This document shows, piece after piece, positions 10,268 to 21,013 of a DNA stretch of 64,000 nucleotides; position 1 is the first letter of the stretch; each line of letters starts with the position of its first letter. The stretch is from Agarophyton chilense (taxonomy: Eukaryota > Rhodophyta > Florideophyceae > Gracilariales > Gracilariaceae): assembly GCA_030374765.1 (NCBI GenBank), contig JARGXX010000068.1, positions 3,906,001 to 3,970,000 of the forward strand. Direction: 5' to 3'. Under the pieces are notes generated by a model. The model made no database searches. It saw only the letters and a program-made list of their open reading frames with translations, and had not been told where the DNA came from. The translations under genes and the position numbers were made by a program.

Positions 10268-12157
10268 TCATGCTCCTTCACTGCAAAAGCTTTCAGAGGA
10301 CATTCCGTTCAAAACTATCCGACGCCATTTCTCTGAAAACACTGGACCAAAGATATGAACCTCTTCTTCTCTGCATTCCTCAAGAACAGGCGCCCAAACT
10401 TCCTTAGCTGTATCCTTCCTGTCTTCGCTGAGATTATTTTCATCTACAAAGATGTCTATGAGAAAGGCCTTCGCAATAGTATTATTATACTCATTCACAC
10501 AACCTTTAAACAGATCACTTGCGCGATCGATATCTTTTTCAACGCCACCAAGACCATTTCTTAATACATATCCAAGATTGATCATCGCAATATCCTTTAA
10601 CCCTGTCCCCATGAGCGATTCATACATACGCACAGCGTTCTCGCCCATACCCTGTTCGAGATATATGCTGGCGAGGTTCAGGGTGCTCACGTCATGCAAT
10701 TTTTCAAACCTCTTGATGCAGTTTGGAACATGGTCCACGTCACCCATACATGGTAGCGTAATGTTACCAATTCGCATGCACAATGGCAACCACACAACTT
10801 TATCTCGCAGTTGTTCCTCATCAACGTTCAGAACATCTTGGAATATACGCTCAGCTTCTTGATACTTTTGCTGATCAAACGGAGTCTCACTCAGAACCAA
10901 CGCATTGAAAAACAGACGATTTGATTCAGCCATATCATTCGATAAACGCTGGGCTTTCTTCAGATTGCGGGGTACATTCGGAGCGCCAGAACGGATCATC
11001 AGAGGCAAAGCACCAATTCCAACATCGGGATAGCGTGCACAGATTTTAGAGGCTCTAAGCGGATTTCGAGGGACATGATCCGTGCCACTCCATAAGATAC
11101 AAGCCTGGATGGTTAGAAAAGTATGTTGTTTGGTTCGTCGATAATAACTCTTACAGAGGTGATATGCTCTGGATAGATCTACAGGCACAGCATCACGCCC
11201 AAACGCCAAAATATTAATGAGGCGAGTCATGGCTGTCACAGACTCATAGTCGGAGTATGCACGTTGATATAGGTTTACGGCTTTTGGAAAATCAAGCACT
11301 TGTTCACAGGTTTCGTAGATGTCAGCCAAACCAACGATAAAATCTTCACAGGGTCTGTCGGTGACGGCCTGTTCCAAAAGTTGTGTGGCGCGAACGGGAT
11401 CGCGCTTGATATGATTGCTATGGACGAGAAGCGATGCATAATTGTACTTTGTAGTCGGGAGATTTGCGGTTCGAATAGCGCGTTCAAACCATTTGGCAGC
11501 GCAAGAATCGCAGGATGGCAGTTGAACAGTGCCGTCCATGTGTATGACGCCGAGATTATTCATGAGACTGGCATCGTCGGAAAGTTGAATAGCGCGCTTG
11601 TAAAGATTCAAAGCGTACTTGGGTTCACCAACGACTTGACTGGATTTGAGAATGATGGTGGCGAGATCAGCCATACATTGAGGGTCATCGGAAATACTGA
11701 TCGCGCGCTGTAAAATCTGTACAGCACGCGGGATATCTTTGACTCCGCACTCACCGCGATAGAGGGTGTTGGCAAGATTTTGAAGCACTTTGTAGTTGAC
11801 TTGGGCCTTAACAGACTGTTCCAGCAGAGGGGCGACTCGGCGACGTTGTTGACGATTTCCATTGTTGTGCAGGTAGACGGCAAGCACATTCATTGCTGGG
11901 GGGTGACGAGCCTGCTTGATAGCGCGCTCGAGCAGCTGAAACGCTCTGGAGACATCTTTGGGGATGTCAGGCTCATAGAGCAGAAGGTAGGCGAGATCAA
12001 CCATGGCATCAACATCGTTGAACTTGGCGATAGAACGCTCGTATCGGGCAAGCTGTTCAAGCAAAGCGGCCGATGGCATGAGGGGGGGCGTTGGTGGGGG
12101 CAGGGCTGGGAGACAAGTCTGGGGGTAGGGCTCTGGAGCAGAGGTTGGGGGCAGCAC
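10268..12157 (-). CDS. TPR/Sel1-like repeat protein (solenoid scaffold)
   Basis: A 629-residue single-exon protein made almost entirely of helical repeats. About a dozen degenerate Sel1/TPR units of roughly 36-40 residues are visible, with recurring cores such as PRAVQILQRAI, YALNLYKRAIQLSDD, AAKWFERAI, RATQLLEQAV and KAVNLYQRAY, each followed by a short Leu/Ala-rich second helix. Such solenoids act as protein-binding scaffolds, and no catalytic domain is present. The N-terminus is Pro-rich. An internal ATG at 12079 (MPSAALLEQL) directly precedes the first repeat and could be the true start. No signal peptide or membrane segment is evident. The upstream 400 bp are GC-rich and hold only antisense-type ORFs. 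The specific partner is unknown. Confidence 0.75.
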   Translation of the reverse strand: MLPPTSAPEPYPQTCLPALPPPTPPLMPSAALLEQLARYERSIAKFNDVDAMVDLAYLLLYEPDIPKDVSRAFQLLERAIKQARHPPAMNVLAVYLHNNGNRQQRRRVAPLLEQSVKAQVNYKVLQNLANTLYRGECGVKDIPRAVQILQRAISISDDPQCMADLATIILKSSQVVGEPKYALNLYKRAIQLSDDASLMNNLGVIHMDGTVQLPSCDSCAAKWFERAIRTANLPTTKYNYASLLVHSNHIKRDPVRATQLLEQAVTDRPCEDFIVGLADIYETCEQVLDFPKAVNLYQRAYSDYESVTAMTRLINILAFGRDAVPVDLSRAYHLCKSYYRRTKQHTFLTIQACILWSGTDHVPRNPLRASKICARYPDVGIGALPLMIRSGAPNVPRNLKKAQRLSNDMAESNRLFFNALVLSETPFDQQKYQEAERIFQDVLNVDEEQLRDKVVWLPLCMRIGNITLPCMGDVDHVPNCIKRFEKLHDVSTLNLASIYLEQGMGENAVRMYESLMGTGLKDIAMINLGYVLRNGLGGVEKDIDRASDLFKGCVNEYNNTIAKAFLIDIFVDENNLSEDRKDTAKEVWAPVLEECREEEVHIFGPVFSEKWRRIVLNGMSSESFCSEGA

Positions 12158-12954
12158 TAGTCAAACAAACCAAGCGAAAAGGCAAACGGCGAAAAAAAAC
12201 AACACGGCAGCAATCCGGCGCAGCTTGCACACAGAAAGCGAAGCGCAATCGCGAAGAGACAACGGAGCGGAAGCAAGTGGTGAAAACGACGGCGCGCGTG
12301 CCATTCAAGCGCGCCTTTAAGTGCGTGACGCTGGTGGAGAGAAAGGAGTGTGTCACATGGCGTGTGTCGGTAAAACCCCCGGAAGCGCCGTGCACGCGAT
12401 GCAGCACGCCAATATGGGGGAGGTTTGCGTTGGTAAAAGTTACACGTGCGTGTAAGCGGCATGTTTTACAAGACGTCATCAAGCTTCCACTCGTTTATTA
12501 CAGAAGCGTTCTTCGCTCATGCTTTACAGTGCCGACCGGCTGTCCGCACGCAGCGCGCGCGCGCGCCACTGGCGCAGCGCACGCCTCACGCCAATGCCGG
12601 GAGATAGGGCGCGCAGCAGCAATCTTCGCTCTACTCTAGCTAGAGAGCTGCTCGTCATGAATACAGCGCAATTGTGGATAGCAATGTAAGCAACGCTGCC
12701 CTATGTGCTCGGACGCCTGGCCCGTCATTCTCTCACATGTGTGATGCATATGAGCATGTCGTTCACTCGAGGAAAACTGCTTCCAAGGGGCGCACCACAG
12801 CGCAGATTTCCCCCCCTTCGCGCGCCCTCATTTCTCACCGTGTTGTATTAAGGATTTAACAGATTGGTTTTCCTTCATCATCACAGCATCTCGAGTGCAC
12901 TGCGCACTGCCCACAAACAACGGCAAATCTTCCATATAGGGGGTGCCTCACTTA

Positions 12955-13002
12955 CACGTGGACTTTTGTGTACACGTGTTATTGTTATCCGTTATACACG
13001 TG
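12955..13002. promoter_or_regulatory. Cluster of three CACGTG (G-box/E-box) palindromes
   Basis: CACGTG occurs at 12955-12960, 12973-12978 and 12997-13002. The last two are embedded in the longer near-palindromes TACACGTGTT and TACACGTGTA. Such sites bind bHLH or bZIP factors in plants and algae. The nearest confident genes start more than 800 bp away, so the target is unclear. Confidence 0.4.
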
Positions 13003-15499
13003 TATGCTGAAGGTAGGTACCATTTCACTTATTATGCGCTCATCCACCAAAGCGCCAACTTCTGCTATCTACCAAGAGAGAGCTCATGTCGCTGCGCTCA
13101 TGATTTTCTTGGACCAGCCCCGAAAGTTTATCTGCAGACCCACATCGCGGCGCTCGTTAACCACTTGTCACCGGCTTTCTTTCACGAGAACTATCGCACA
13201 GTTTTCTCACCCTCATATAGTAGCCAGTCTTCTGAATCAATATCGACAAGCTGTTTACTTCATGTGGCATCCAAACAAGCACGTCATAACGCGTCCGATA
13301 GATTGTCGTGAGTTCACACCTCTATCCCTGATTTTTGCACCTGTGAAACAAACGAGTACACATATTCAGACCCAAATGGAGTTCCAATCGCTCTTGTTTT
13401 TCATTTGCAACAGCTATGCTTGAACAATGATTGACGGAACAAAGATTGCTGCGTTTACAGTTGCTCATTGAGAAAATACAAACCCCCCTCAATGCTCCAC
13501 TTCACGCTGTTCCTCCTCAATGTCCATCGCTTTCTCAGCCTGCTTTCTTCCGTCATCTCAAATTTTTTGACACATACGCCACCAACAGCAATGTCCAGCA
13601 TTGCAGATAGTCGCCTTTAGATTTGCTTTGTGTTTTCTGTTGAATGTAGATGGCGTTTCGCGCAGGTTCCTTCCAACATTCATAAGCTTTTTAAGATTTA
13701 CTCGGCGGATTCTGGTCCCGTTAAGAGAAGCTTTATGTTCAAGTCCTTCGCCTCTTTCTTGCCTTGATTGTGTTTTCTATCTTAGGTTGTTTGTACTGCT
13801 GCTATGAACCCACGGGTCGTGGAGTCTACCGGTCAGACTGATCACTAGCATGTGTCATCCTTTCTGGCTCTGGCCATCAAATGTCCGGTACATTATAGCC
13901 ATTGTGATACCAACCATTGAAACACACTGCTTCAAGATAGCCATGAAAGGTCCCGTGGCGCACCAACCATAGCTTTTGTTAGACACAAGATGAAGAGTTT
14001 CACAAGTTGTTGTTCTTCTTTCTTCTTCACTAGTTTCGCCATCTCTCATTGAATTCCAGTACGCCATCAGGTTTTCTTGGAAACCTTTATACTTATGACG
14101 AGTTTTCTAGAAACCTAACTACGAACAAAGCAGTTTCGAAAAGTATTTTCAGTTGCTTCAGCATTTCGCTTCCGAAGATCATCTCTTTTATTCCCGGTTC
14201 CTTCCGGTTTCAATATTTTCGTTATTCGTCTACTTAGATCACCAGAAAGGCACACTGCCACAAATCGCTCTGTACAATAAATGCCACTTTTCACACCCGA
14301 TGGGTACTGACGGCATCTCTTATGTCAACCATTTTTGCGTCGGGCGACATCTACACAACTGTTGGTAGTTCAAAGTGGTATGTATCGCTATCACTCGATA
14401 CCATATTCTCAAAAAGTTCGCCTTCAATCTCTCCCGTACGAAAAGCAGAAATCGTCTTCCATAGTTTTCCACTTAACTCTTGTACCATTATTCCCGGGCC
14501 TTCATTTTGCACTACAAGCCCTTCACAAAAAGCCATCCTTCGAAAGCTTTACAGGACAATGAAGCGCTAGTTCCCCAATACGAGAGACTAGTGATGGTAG
14601 CAAACGATATCTTCTACAGAGAATGGCGCGAGCCACCCGCCCTTCATCTCGCTCTTCGCCTTTCTTACGGGGCATTAGCATGTGACCCGACCTGCAGCCG
14701 GCCAACCCTCTGCAGAAGACTGTCACACAAGGGCTAGCACTGGATCCGGAGCATTGCTCAGTGTTCACCGGTGTCATAACAGGCACATGGGCTTATTTCG
14801 AGGATAATGACACTTTGTGGGACCCCATCTCATTGGTAATTCTTTATTAATACGAATTCAGCACATACGGTTTAGCCGTTTCACAAACATGCAAAAACGG
14901 TTGAGAACAACAGGGTCGAGAACGTCAATGGACGTTCTGACTTGTGGTGTCCTTGCCGCAGTCATAACTTGTGGGGCATATTCTCGATCGGTAGTGGCGA
15001 CAGAGGTGCCAATGGCACCGTTGCATTTCAGTATTGGACTCGACCTGGAAAGGGGTGCAATTCTTAGGGTTTTTAGGGTTTTTAAGGTGTTCAAAATCCG
15101 CGCAATTTGCCAGGCCTCAGCACAGACCTGAAAGGGCTCTCCGGTCTTGGTCCCACCATGACTGGACTGTTTATACAACTCGAGCCCATCATTGGCAATG
15201 TCGTATGAAATAGGAAACTAGATTGGGCCTACCTCGAAAATCATATCCTAGACGGTCTGCAAGATGATGAAGCAAGACGTTTTCATCTTGACCAGGCCCA
15301 TAGGGCTCCGGATACTTTCATGGTCTCTTTACAACTCGTGGATCGTGTGGTTTCATGGAATTAGTGCCCTTGCGTGATTTCATACCTTGATTACAACATG
15401 ATGCACTTGATCCTGGTCCAAAAGAGAAGAATGCGAAATTGGAAGGTCTGAAAGGGACTCTGGACACGACGCTTTCACATACCTACCAGTGTTGAAGTC

Positions 15500-15507
15500 T
15501 TTAAAAG
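15500..15507 (+). promoter_or_regulatory. TATA-like box ahead of the small secreted protein gene
   Basis: TTTAAAAG lies about 110 bp upstream of the ATG at 15616. The leader between them is C/T- and A-rich and ends in a run of A just before the start codon, a pattern seen in strongly expressed genes. Confidence 0.35.
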
Positions 15508-15615
15508 CGCACCTCCTCCTGCAAACTTTTCACATCTCTGGCTCCCACCACCCACAACTTCACACTCTCAACAATCATTTACTCTTCCTAACTCTAACTC
15601 AACCTCAAAACAAAA

Positions 15616-15936
15616 ATGAAGACCATTTCTGCCGTCGTTCTCGCCATCATCGGCTTCGCTGCCGCCGTTCCGGCTACTCATGGTCCGACTACTACTGTCC
15701 CGACCGCCGCACCAACTACTGCGCCCATGATGACGCACGATGACGTGATGATCTCCCTCCCCTCCGGTGTTTCCGGTGCCGCCAGTGGTAACAACGCTGT
15801 GGCGGCTGGCGCTGACAAACATGCCGGGGCGGCGGCCGCCAAGACGGACTCTGACGGCGCTGCATTGGCTGGCGCTGGTCCCGGGGGTGCCATCGGTTTT
15901 GCCTCCAACTTCATGGGACCGACTCCGTCCATGTAA
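15616..15936 (+). CDS. Small secreted Thr/Pro/Ala/Gly-rich protein
   Basis: A 106-residue protein with a good signal peptide (MKTISAVVLAIIGFAAAVPA). Next comes a Thr/Pro-rich segment (THGPTTTVPTAAPTTAP), a likely O-glycosylation target, then an Ala/Gly-rich low-complexity C-terminal half. No known domain or cysteine pattern is present. The role is probably structural or extracellular (cell-wall or matrix), but this is inference from composition only. The leader ends ...AACAAAAATG, a favourable start context, and the TATA-like box upstream supports a real promoter. The opposite-strand ORF over the same bases is taken as a shadow because it has no signal peptide and runs against this codon pattern. 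Confidence 0.65.
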   Translation: MKTISAVVLAIIGFAAAVPATHGPTTTVPTAAPTTAPMMTHDDVMISLPSGVSGAASGNNAVAAGADKHAGAAAAKTDSDGAALAGAGPGGAIGFASNFMGPTPSM

Positions 15937-16259
15937 ACGGAGATTGTTTCTTCACCGTGAGGTTTCTTTTGTGGAGAGATGTTGGTGGATGATTACGAAG
16001 ATTAGAATACAGTGATTGTAAATGAAAGTTTTTGAGAGATACAATTGTTGCCTGCGTTGAGCGTGTGCTGCGTGGTACGACTGTACCTTTTGTGTTTAAG
16101 GTGAATGTTGTAGTGTGCGACGAGCTGAGAAAAGAAGATGTACGCAGCGTGTAGATGGTGAGGGACAAAAAGGAAAGCGCGGTGGAGAAGGGGTGGGCGA
16201 ACGTTGGAATAGCTCATAAAAGAGGGAAGCGGCGTGCGCAGGTTCAAAACTGTGGCTAA

Positions 16260-17069
16260 TCAGAGCTTGCTGTTGCTCTGGGGGTAGAAAGCGGAATGGC
16301 CGTACGCCAACAAATCAGCGCAGTTGAAGGGCTCATCGTCGTCGTGCGGCTGACGGGCAAGCTCTGTGAGGGCGGCTTCGCCGGCGGGCAGAACGTCGTG
16401 GTCGGCGGCATGGCGCAGGCGAAGTAGTAAGCGACGCAGAGCGGCATCGGACAAATTAGGATTTGACACAAACACAACACGCTGCGGATCCTCCTCGTCG
16501 AAGCGCGGCACAAAGCCAGCGTCAAACGCGGCGCGCACAAAGGCCACGCCCGCAGCCTCCAACACAACGGCGTCCACAGTCCAGCGCACGCAGAAGCGGC
16601 GCGCCAGCGCCAGTCGCACGGCAGCGGCGAGCCCCGCACAAGCGGGCAGCGCGGCCAGCGCGCGCGGGAAGTGGACGACGGCGCGGCGTTGTGTAGAGAA
16701 AGGGGAGCGCACGACGTCGCGCAGCGCGGCGCGCGCCGCGACAGCCGCATCAACGTGGAAGCGCGCGCGCGCGCGGTTCTTGGCGGCGTCGAAGAGCGAC
16801 AGCGCGTGGACGGGCGGCAGACGTGTGACGGGATCGAAGCCGAGGGCGTCGGCGTCGAAGGCGGCGGGTAGCGGGCGGTGTAGCGAGAGCGCACTCATAG
16901 CGGCGTCATCGTGCGGCGTGGCTTCGCCGCGCGCCCACCGCGTCGCGGCGGCCACGAATGCGCGTGGAACTAGGCCATCAACGCCATCCACGCCATCCAC
17001 GCCATCCACGCCATCCACGCCATCATCTTTGCCGCCATCGCCGCCGAGCGCTCCGCTGCCTCGCCGCAT
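16260..17069 (-). CDS. Hypothetical Ala/Arg-rich protein with N-terminal VDG repeats
   Basis: A 269-residue single-exon ORF in very GC-rich DNA. The N-terminus is Gly/Asp-rich and contains five GVD triplets coded by a 9-bp tandem repeat. The remainder is Ala-, Arg- and Val-rich, probably helical, and ends in a polar stretch with DDDEPFNCADLL. I recognise no family, and no signal peptide or membrane segment is clear. It is transcribed divergently from the copper ATPase gene with 515 bp between starts, so the two may share a promoter region. I preferred this strand over the long opposite ORF (16366-17205) because that ORF is an Arg/Ser/Ala mixture typical of antisense frames in GC-rich genes. 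Existence as a gene is probable, function unknown. Confidence 0.5.
   Translation of the reverse strand: MRRGSGALGGDGGKDDGVDGVDGVDGVDGVDGLVPRAFVAAATRWARGEATPHDDAAMSALSLHRPLPAAFDADALGFDPVTRLPPVHALSLFDAAKNRARARFHVDAAVAARAALRDVVRSPFSTQRRAVVHFPRALAALPACAGLAAAVRLALARRFCVRWTVDAVVLEAAGVAFVRAAFDAGFVPRFDEEDPQRVVFVSNPNLSDAALRRLLLRLRHAADHDVLPAGEAALTELARQPHDDDEPFNCADLLAYGHSAFYPQSNSKL
16978..17022. repeat. 9-bp tandem repeat (GCCATCCAC)n
   Basis: About five copies of GCCATCCAC in a row encode Val-Asp-Gly triplets on the minus strand. The in-frame 9-bp unit allows length change without frameshift. Confidence 0.8.
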
Positions 17070-17584
17070 TGCTGACGGCGCTTCGCAGCGGGCGTCGGGG
17101 GCAGTCGCGCACGCGACCCAAGAGCAAGCGCATCATTGCCTCCCCACGCCGTGGACACGTGGACGGGTGTGCGCGGCGGGTGCGACGCCACGTGACGCAG
17201 CGTGATGCGCCGCCCGTACAGCGCGCGCGTGCATGGCGGCGGCGCGCAGCGAATCGCAACGCGCGCACGCATGCTCAGGCGCAACGCCGCTCGGCCCTCG
17301 GTTTGCCACCTGGGCTACCTTCGGTATCAATTCTCCAACGCACCTTTCTACCGTCGGTAAAGATATACAGGACACGCCCTCGTATCGCGCGCGCCTTCGT
17401 TGCATACTCGTCGCACTTTCAGTCCTGACGACGTACCCTTGCGTCTCACTGTTCTCCACGAGCCACCTTCTCCACTTGACTTCCCCGTCTGATTCCCCCG
17501 CTGCTTTCCTTCGCTGCCTTTCCCAGCAGCAGCGCGCTCGGGCTTTCACCTCCCCCCCTTGCACTACTGAATACGCTGCTCACC

Positions 17585-20500
17585 ATGGCTTCGTTCTCGC
17601 TTCGCATCCACAAGCTCACCTGCATCAACTGCGTGCGCAAGGTGCAAAACGCTCTGCTTGAGTGCGGCGCACGCGATGTAAGCGTGCATTTGGAGTCCGC
17701 ACTGGCCACTGGTATCTTCGACCGCGACCCCAATTTGTTGGTGAGCGCCGTCGAGGCCGCCGGGAAGCCCGCCACCTTGCTCTCTCCCGCACCGCCACAA
17801 CCGCTACAGCTTCGCGTGGACGGCATGAGCTGCATGGGCTGCGTCCGAAAAGTGTCTGCCGCATTGGAGAAACTCGAAGCCTCATCTGACGTGCATGTTG
17901 ATCTTGACAACAAGCTCGCCACCCTCATGTTTTCGGATGATCCGCACATTGCGCTCCAAGCTGTCAAGCACGCTGGAAAGAGCGCTGTAATAATTGATCC
18001 CCATACACAGTCCCGTGCTAAGAAACCTTCTACGCATGTCGAACCGCCCACAAACGCTCCTGTTGAGCCGAATAATATCGCGATCACAGACGACCTTCAG
18101 GTGCTCGAACTATCCTCCCCGCGCATTAACTCTAAGCCTGCTATCCTCTCCACACCCGACCATCTGCTTCTTGCTCTTCCGCATGATGACCCGCCGCATG
18201 TCACAACCAATATCCGCGTTGCTGGTATGACCTGTTCCAGCTGCGTCTCCGTCGTTGAACAAATCCTCTCAAAACTGCCGGGCGTGCAGTCCGCTCGTGT
18301 TAACTTGCTTGCGGGTCGTGCTACCGTCCTTCACTACGACACGGAGACCACTCCACCACACTTGGCTGAAGCCCTGTCCTCGGCGGGCTACCAAGCCACG
18401 GTCCTGCATTCTACCAACTCTGCTCGCGACAAAAACACCGAATCGCAAGCGAACACCGAGTTCCGCATTGATTTCGAGACCCACGCGCAGCCGCAGAAAG
18501 CCGTCAAGCTCTTGCGTTTCATGGACGGCGTGTACGATGTTCAATCTCACGGCCGAACCGTGTCTGTCACCTTGGACACCGGCGCTGCCAAGTCCACCAT
18601 CATTCACGCTCTTGAGTTTGATGGCACTTTAGGGAAAATGCGCGTGCGACAATCTCACAAAGCAGAGCTGCAACAGCTTGCAAACGGAGATGTGCAGGGC
18701 GCTACAAGCGTAATCGATGAGGAGGCTAACTTGTGGCGGCGCCGTTTCCTTTTCGCGCTCTTGTTCTTTGCTCCCATTGCCCTCACTAGTCTGCTGCAAA
18801 TGTTCACTGCAGTTCTGTCGTTCAGTGTGATGATGTGGATTCATTTTGCCTTATGCACTCCTATCCAGTTCATTTGCGGCGCCAATTTTTACCGTGCCAG
18901 TTACTATGCTTTGAAGAAGGGACGCGCCACAATGGACGTCCTTGTCGCCCTCTCAACGTCTATTGCTTACTTTTCAAGCGCTATAGTACTCTTGTTTGGG
19001 CTCGCGTCGGCCGGCAATGGAAACCTTGGCCATACAGTCATGTTCAAGGTCTCTGCAATGATTATCACAATGGTGCTGCTTGGCAAATGGCTTGAATCGT
19101 CCGCCAAGAGAAAAGCGGCCGCCGGCGTGGCTCAACTCTCCGCACTGGCTCCGGAGAACGCGATTTTGTTCGACGACAAGAACCAGGTGTCGTGCCACAC
19201 CCAAGTGCCCGTCAAGGTACTTGACGTCGGAGACATCGTTCGTCTCATTCCCGGTGACCGTGTCCCTGTTGATGGAGAAGTTATTGATGGAACATCTGCC
19301 ATCAATGAGTCAATGCTCACCGGTGAAAGTCGGCCGGTTCCGAAAAGCACAGGCGATCACGTCTACGGCGGTACCGTCAACGACTGCGGCTCGCTCCTGA
19401 TTCGCACCACTGCCGTTGGCTCAGATGCCGTCCTTTCTCAGATTGTGAAATTGGTCAATGATGCACAAACGTCAAGAGCCCCTGTGGAATCATTTGCTGA
19501 CAGAGTCTCAGGTGTGTTTGTCCCCTGTGTAGTTGCCTTCTCCACTCTAGTGTTCGCCACGTGGTACTCGGCTGCAACGCTCAAATGGATTCCCGAAGAG
19601 TGGTATGCAGATGAAGGCCCGTTCTTCTTTGCACTGCTCTTCGCCCTTGAAACCATGGTGATTGCTTGTCCTTGCGCACTAGGCCTGGCGACTCCAACCG
19701 CTGTTATGGTGGCGTCAGAAGTCGGGGCAAAGCACGGTATCTTGTTCCGTGGGGGAGGGGCTGCAATCGAGGCTGCCAAGAACGTTCGTCACGTGGTCTT
19801 CGACAAGACTGGTACGCTCACGGTTGGAGCGCCTCAGGTGGTGGCTTTCGTCACTAGTAAGAGGGCTACGGCCTCTCTCCGTAACGCCTCCTCGGTTTTA
19901 CAGGACCTTGTGTACGTTGTGGAATCGCAATCGCATCATCCCCTCGCGAATGCGATATCCAGCTACATAGCGGATCTTGAAGGTGGCCAGGTCACCGAGA
20001 ATGAAGCTGTTTACAAGGTATCATGGATCGAGGAAGTCCCTGGGCGTGGAATGAAAGCCCTCGTGAACAAGAAGGAGTTTTCTATCCTTGTGGGTTCTCG
20101 TGACTTCGCGTTCGCTGAGGTTGCGGAAAGAGATCTCTTTACCGAAGAAGAGATAAAAGAAATTGATCATATGGAGGCAAGAGAGGGATTCACCATCGTG
20201 GCGGCCGTGGTAAACCAGCGATACGGCTGTGTTTTTGGCCTTGAGGATACTGTTCGCCCTGAAGCTAGAAGAGTGGTTGAGGTGCTACACTCCATGCAGA
20301 TTGGCACTAGCCTGGTCACTGGAGATTCCACAGAGACCGGAAGGGCTGTCGCGAAAAAGAGCGGCATCCCATTAGGATTAGTGCACGCCAGGGCTATGCC
20401 GTGGTCTAAGGTGGACATTGTCCAAGAGCTTGAACCGTCTTGCTTTGTTGGCGACGGTATCAACGATGCTCCTGCCCTGGCTGCTGCCTCCATGGGAATC

Positions 20501-20965
20501 GCGATAGGCGCCGGTGCGCCAGTTGCAGCCGAGTCCGCCGCGGTTGTGCTGGTGGGTGATGATCTTCGCGGCGTCGTCAATGCCATTGCTCTGGCACGAA
20601 CGGCATTCCAGCGCGTTCGTTTGAATTTTGCCTGGGCCATCGGGTATAACATAATCAGCATACCGCTGGCAGCTGGAATATTGTACCCATTTTTCCAGAT
20701 CAGGGTGCCTCCTTTCGTCGCAAGCGGAGCTATGGCACTCTCAAGCACTTGTGTCATACTTAGCTCTCTAGCTTTGCGTTGGTATCGACCACAGCTTGTG
20801 AGTGACGATTCGAGTGGGGCGCCAAAGGCCCGGTTCGAAATTGGGTCGGCATCGAGCGCGAGCAGTATTTCGGATGTACCCCTCGTAGATGCGTCAAACA
20901 GATCGACTAGTGAAGACCTTGATCGCCCGTTATTGGCCGATGGTGATGTCTATAGAGAAGCTTAA
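17585..20965 (+). CDS. Copper-transporting P1B-type ATPase with three HMA domains
   Basis: A 1126-residue single-exon heavy-metal pump that uses ATP to export Cu+ across a membrane (secretory or plastid compartment in relatives). Three N-terminal metal-binding domains carry CxxC at C13/C16 (CINC), C83/C86 (CMGC) and C217/C220 (CSSC). Hydrophobic helices follow from about residue 386. The actuator-domain TGE is at 579-581, the channel motif CPC at 695-697, and the phosphorylated aspartate DKTGT at 740. The HP motif of P1B pumps is at 785-786 (SHHPLA) and GDGIND at 956-961. YN (1020-1021) and MALSS (1049-1053) in the last helices are the Cu+-specific (P1B-1) residues. The length is typical for plant and animal Cu-ATPases. 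It lies divergent from 16260-17069. No organelle targeting was assigned, and the first ATG gives only eight residues before domain 1. Confidence 0.93.
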   Translation: MASFSLRIHKLTCINCVRKVQNALLECGARDVSVHLESALATGIFDRDPNLLVSAVEAAGKPATLLSPAPPQPLQLRVDGMSCMGCVRKVSAALEKLEASSDVHVDLDNKLATLMFSDDPHIALQAVKHAGKSAVIIDPHTQSRAKKPSTHVEPPTNAPVEPNNIAITDDLQVLELSSPRINSKPAILSTPDHLLLALPHDDPPHVTTNIRVAGMTCSSCVSVVEQILSKLPGVQSARVNLLAGRATVLHYDTETTPPHLAEALSSAGYQATVLHSTNSARDKNTESQANTEFRIDFETHAQPQKAVKLLRFMDGVYDVQSHGRTVSVTLDTGAAKSTIIHALEFDGTLGKMRVRQSHKAELQQLANGDVQGATSVIDEEANLWRRRFLFALLFFAPIALTSLLQMFTAVLSFSVMMWIHFALCTPIQFICGANFYRASYYALKKGRATMDVLVALSTSIAYFSSAIVLLFGLASAGNGNLGHTVMFKVSAMIITMVLLGKWLESSAKRKAAAGVAQLSALAPENAILFDDKNQVSCHTQVPVKVLDVGDIVRLIPGDRVPVDGEVIDGTSAINESMLTGESRPVPKSTGDHVYGGTVNDCGSLLIRTTAVGSDAVLSQIVKLVNDAQTSRAPVESFADRVSGVFVPCVVAFSTLVFATWYSAATLKWIPEEWYADEGPFFFALLFALETMVIACPCALGLATPTAVMVASEVGAKHGILFRGGGAAIEAAKNVRHVVFDKTGTLTVGAPQVVAFVTSKRATASLRNASSVLQDLVYVVESQSHHPLANAISSYIADLEGGQVTENEAVYKVSWIEEVPGRGMKALVNKKEFSILVGSRDFAFAEVAERDLFTEEEIKEIDHMEAREGFTIVAAVVNQRYGCVFGLEDTVRPEARRVVEVLHSMQIGTSLVTGDSTETGRAVAKKSGIPLGLVHARAMPWSKVDIVQELEPSCFVGDGINDAPALAAASMGIAIGAGAPVAAESAAVVLVGDDLRGVVNAIALARTAFQRVRLNFAWAIGYNIISIPLAAGILYPFFQIRVPPFVASGAMALSSTCVILSSLALRWYRPQLVSDDSSGAPKARFEIGSASSASSISDVPLVDASNRSTSEDLDRPLLADGDVYREA

Positions 20966-21007
20966 AATGTACTGTATGACCATGTAAATTGTTACTTCTA
21001 CTAACCT

Positions 21008-21013
21008 AATAAA
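21008..21013 (+). terminator. Polyadenylation signal of the copper ATPase gene
   Basis: Canonical AATAAA 43 bp after the stop codon of the ATPase. Confidence 0.5.

Larger units (their letters stand above)
12158..15615. other. Long intergenic region with no supportable gene
   Basis: Apart from an E/G-box cluster near 12955-13002, an alternating CG tract near 12556-12569 and a TTTTTAGGG-like run near 15064-15085, nothing functional was recognised. Short overlapping ORFs on both strands lack domains and look random. Confidence 0.4.

Noticed and set aside
12091-12639. 182-codon plus-strand ORF upstream of the TPR/Sel1 gene
   Set aside because: Basic, low-information sequence with no domain. It covers the probable promoter and 5' end of the opposite-strand gene.
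15060-15090. TTTTTAGGG-like interstitial telomere repeat
   Set aside because: Only about three irregular units; too short to distinguish from chance.
16366-17205. 279-codon plus-strand ORF
   Set aside because: It lies antisense to the 269-codon minus-strand gene in very GC-rich DNA and is an Arg/Ser/Ala/Thr mixture typical of a shadow frame.
20167-20757. 196-codon minus-strand ORF
   Set aside because: Antisense to the ATP-binding domain of the copper ATPase; a shadow.
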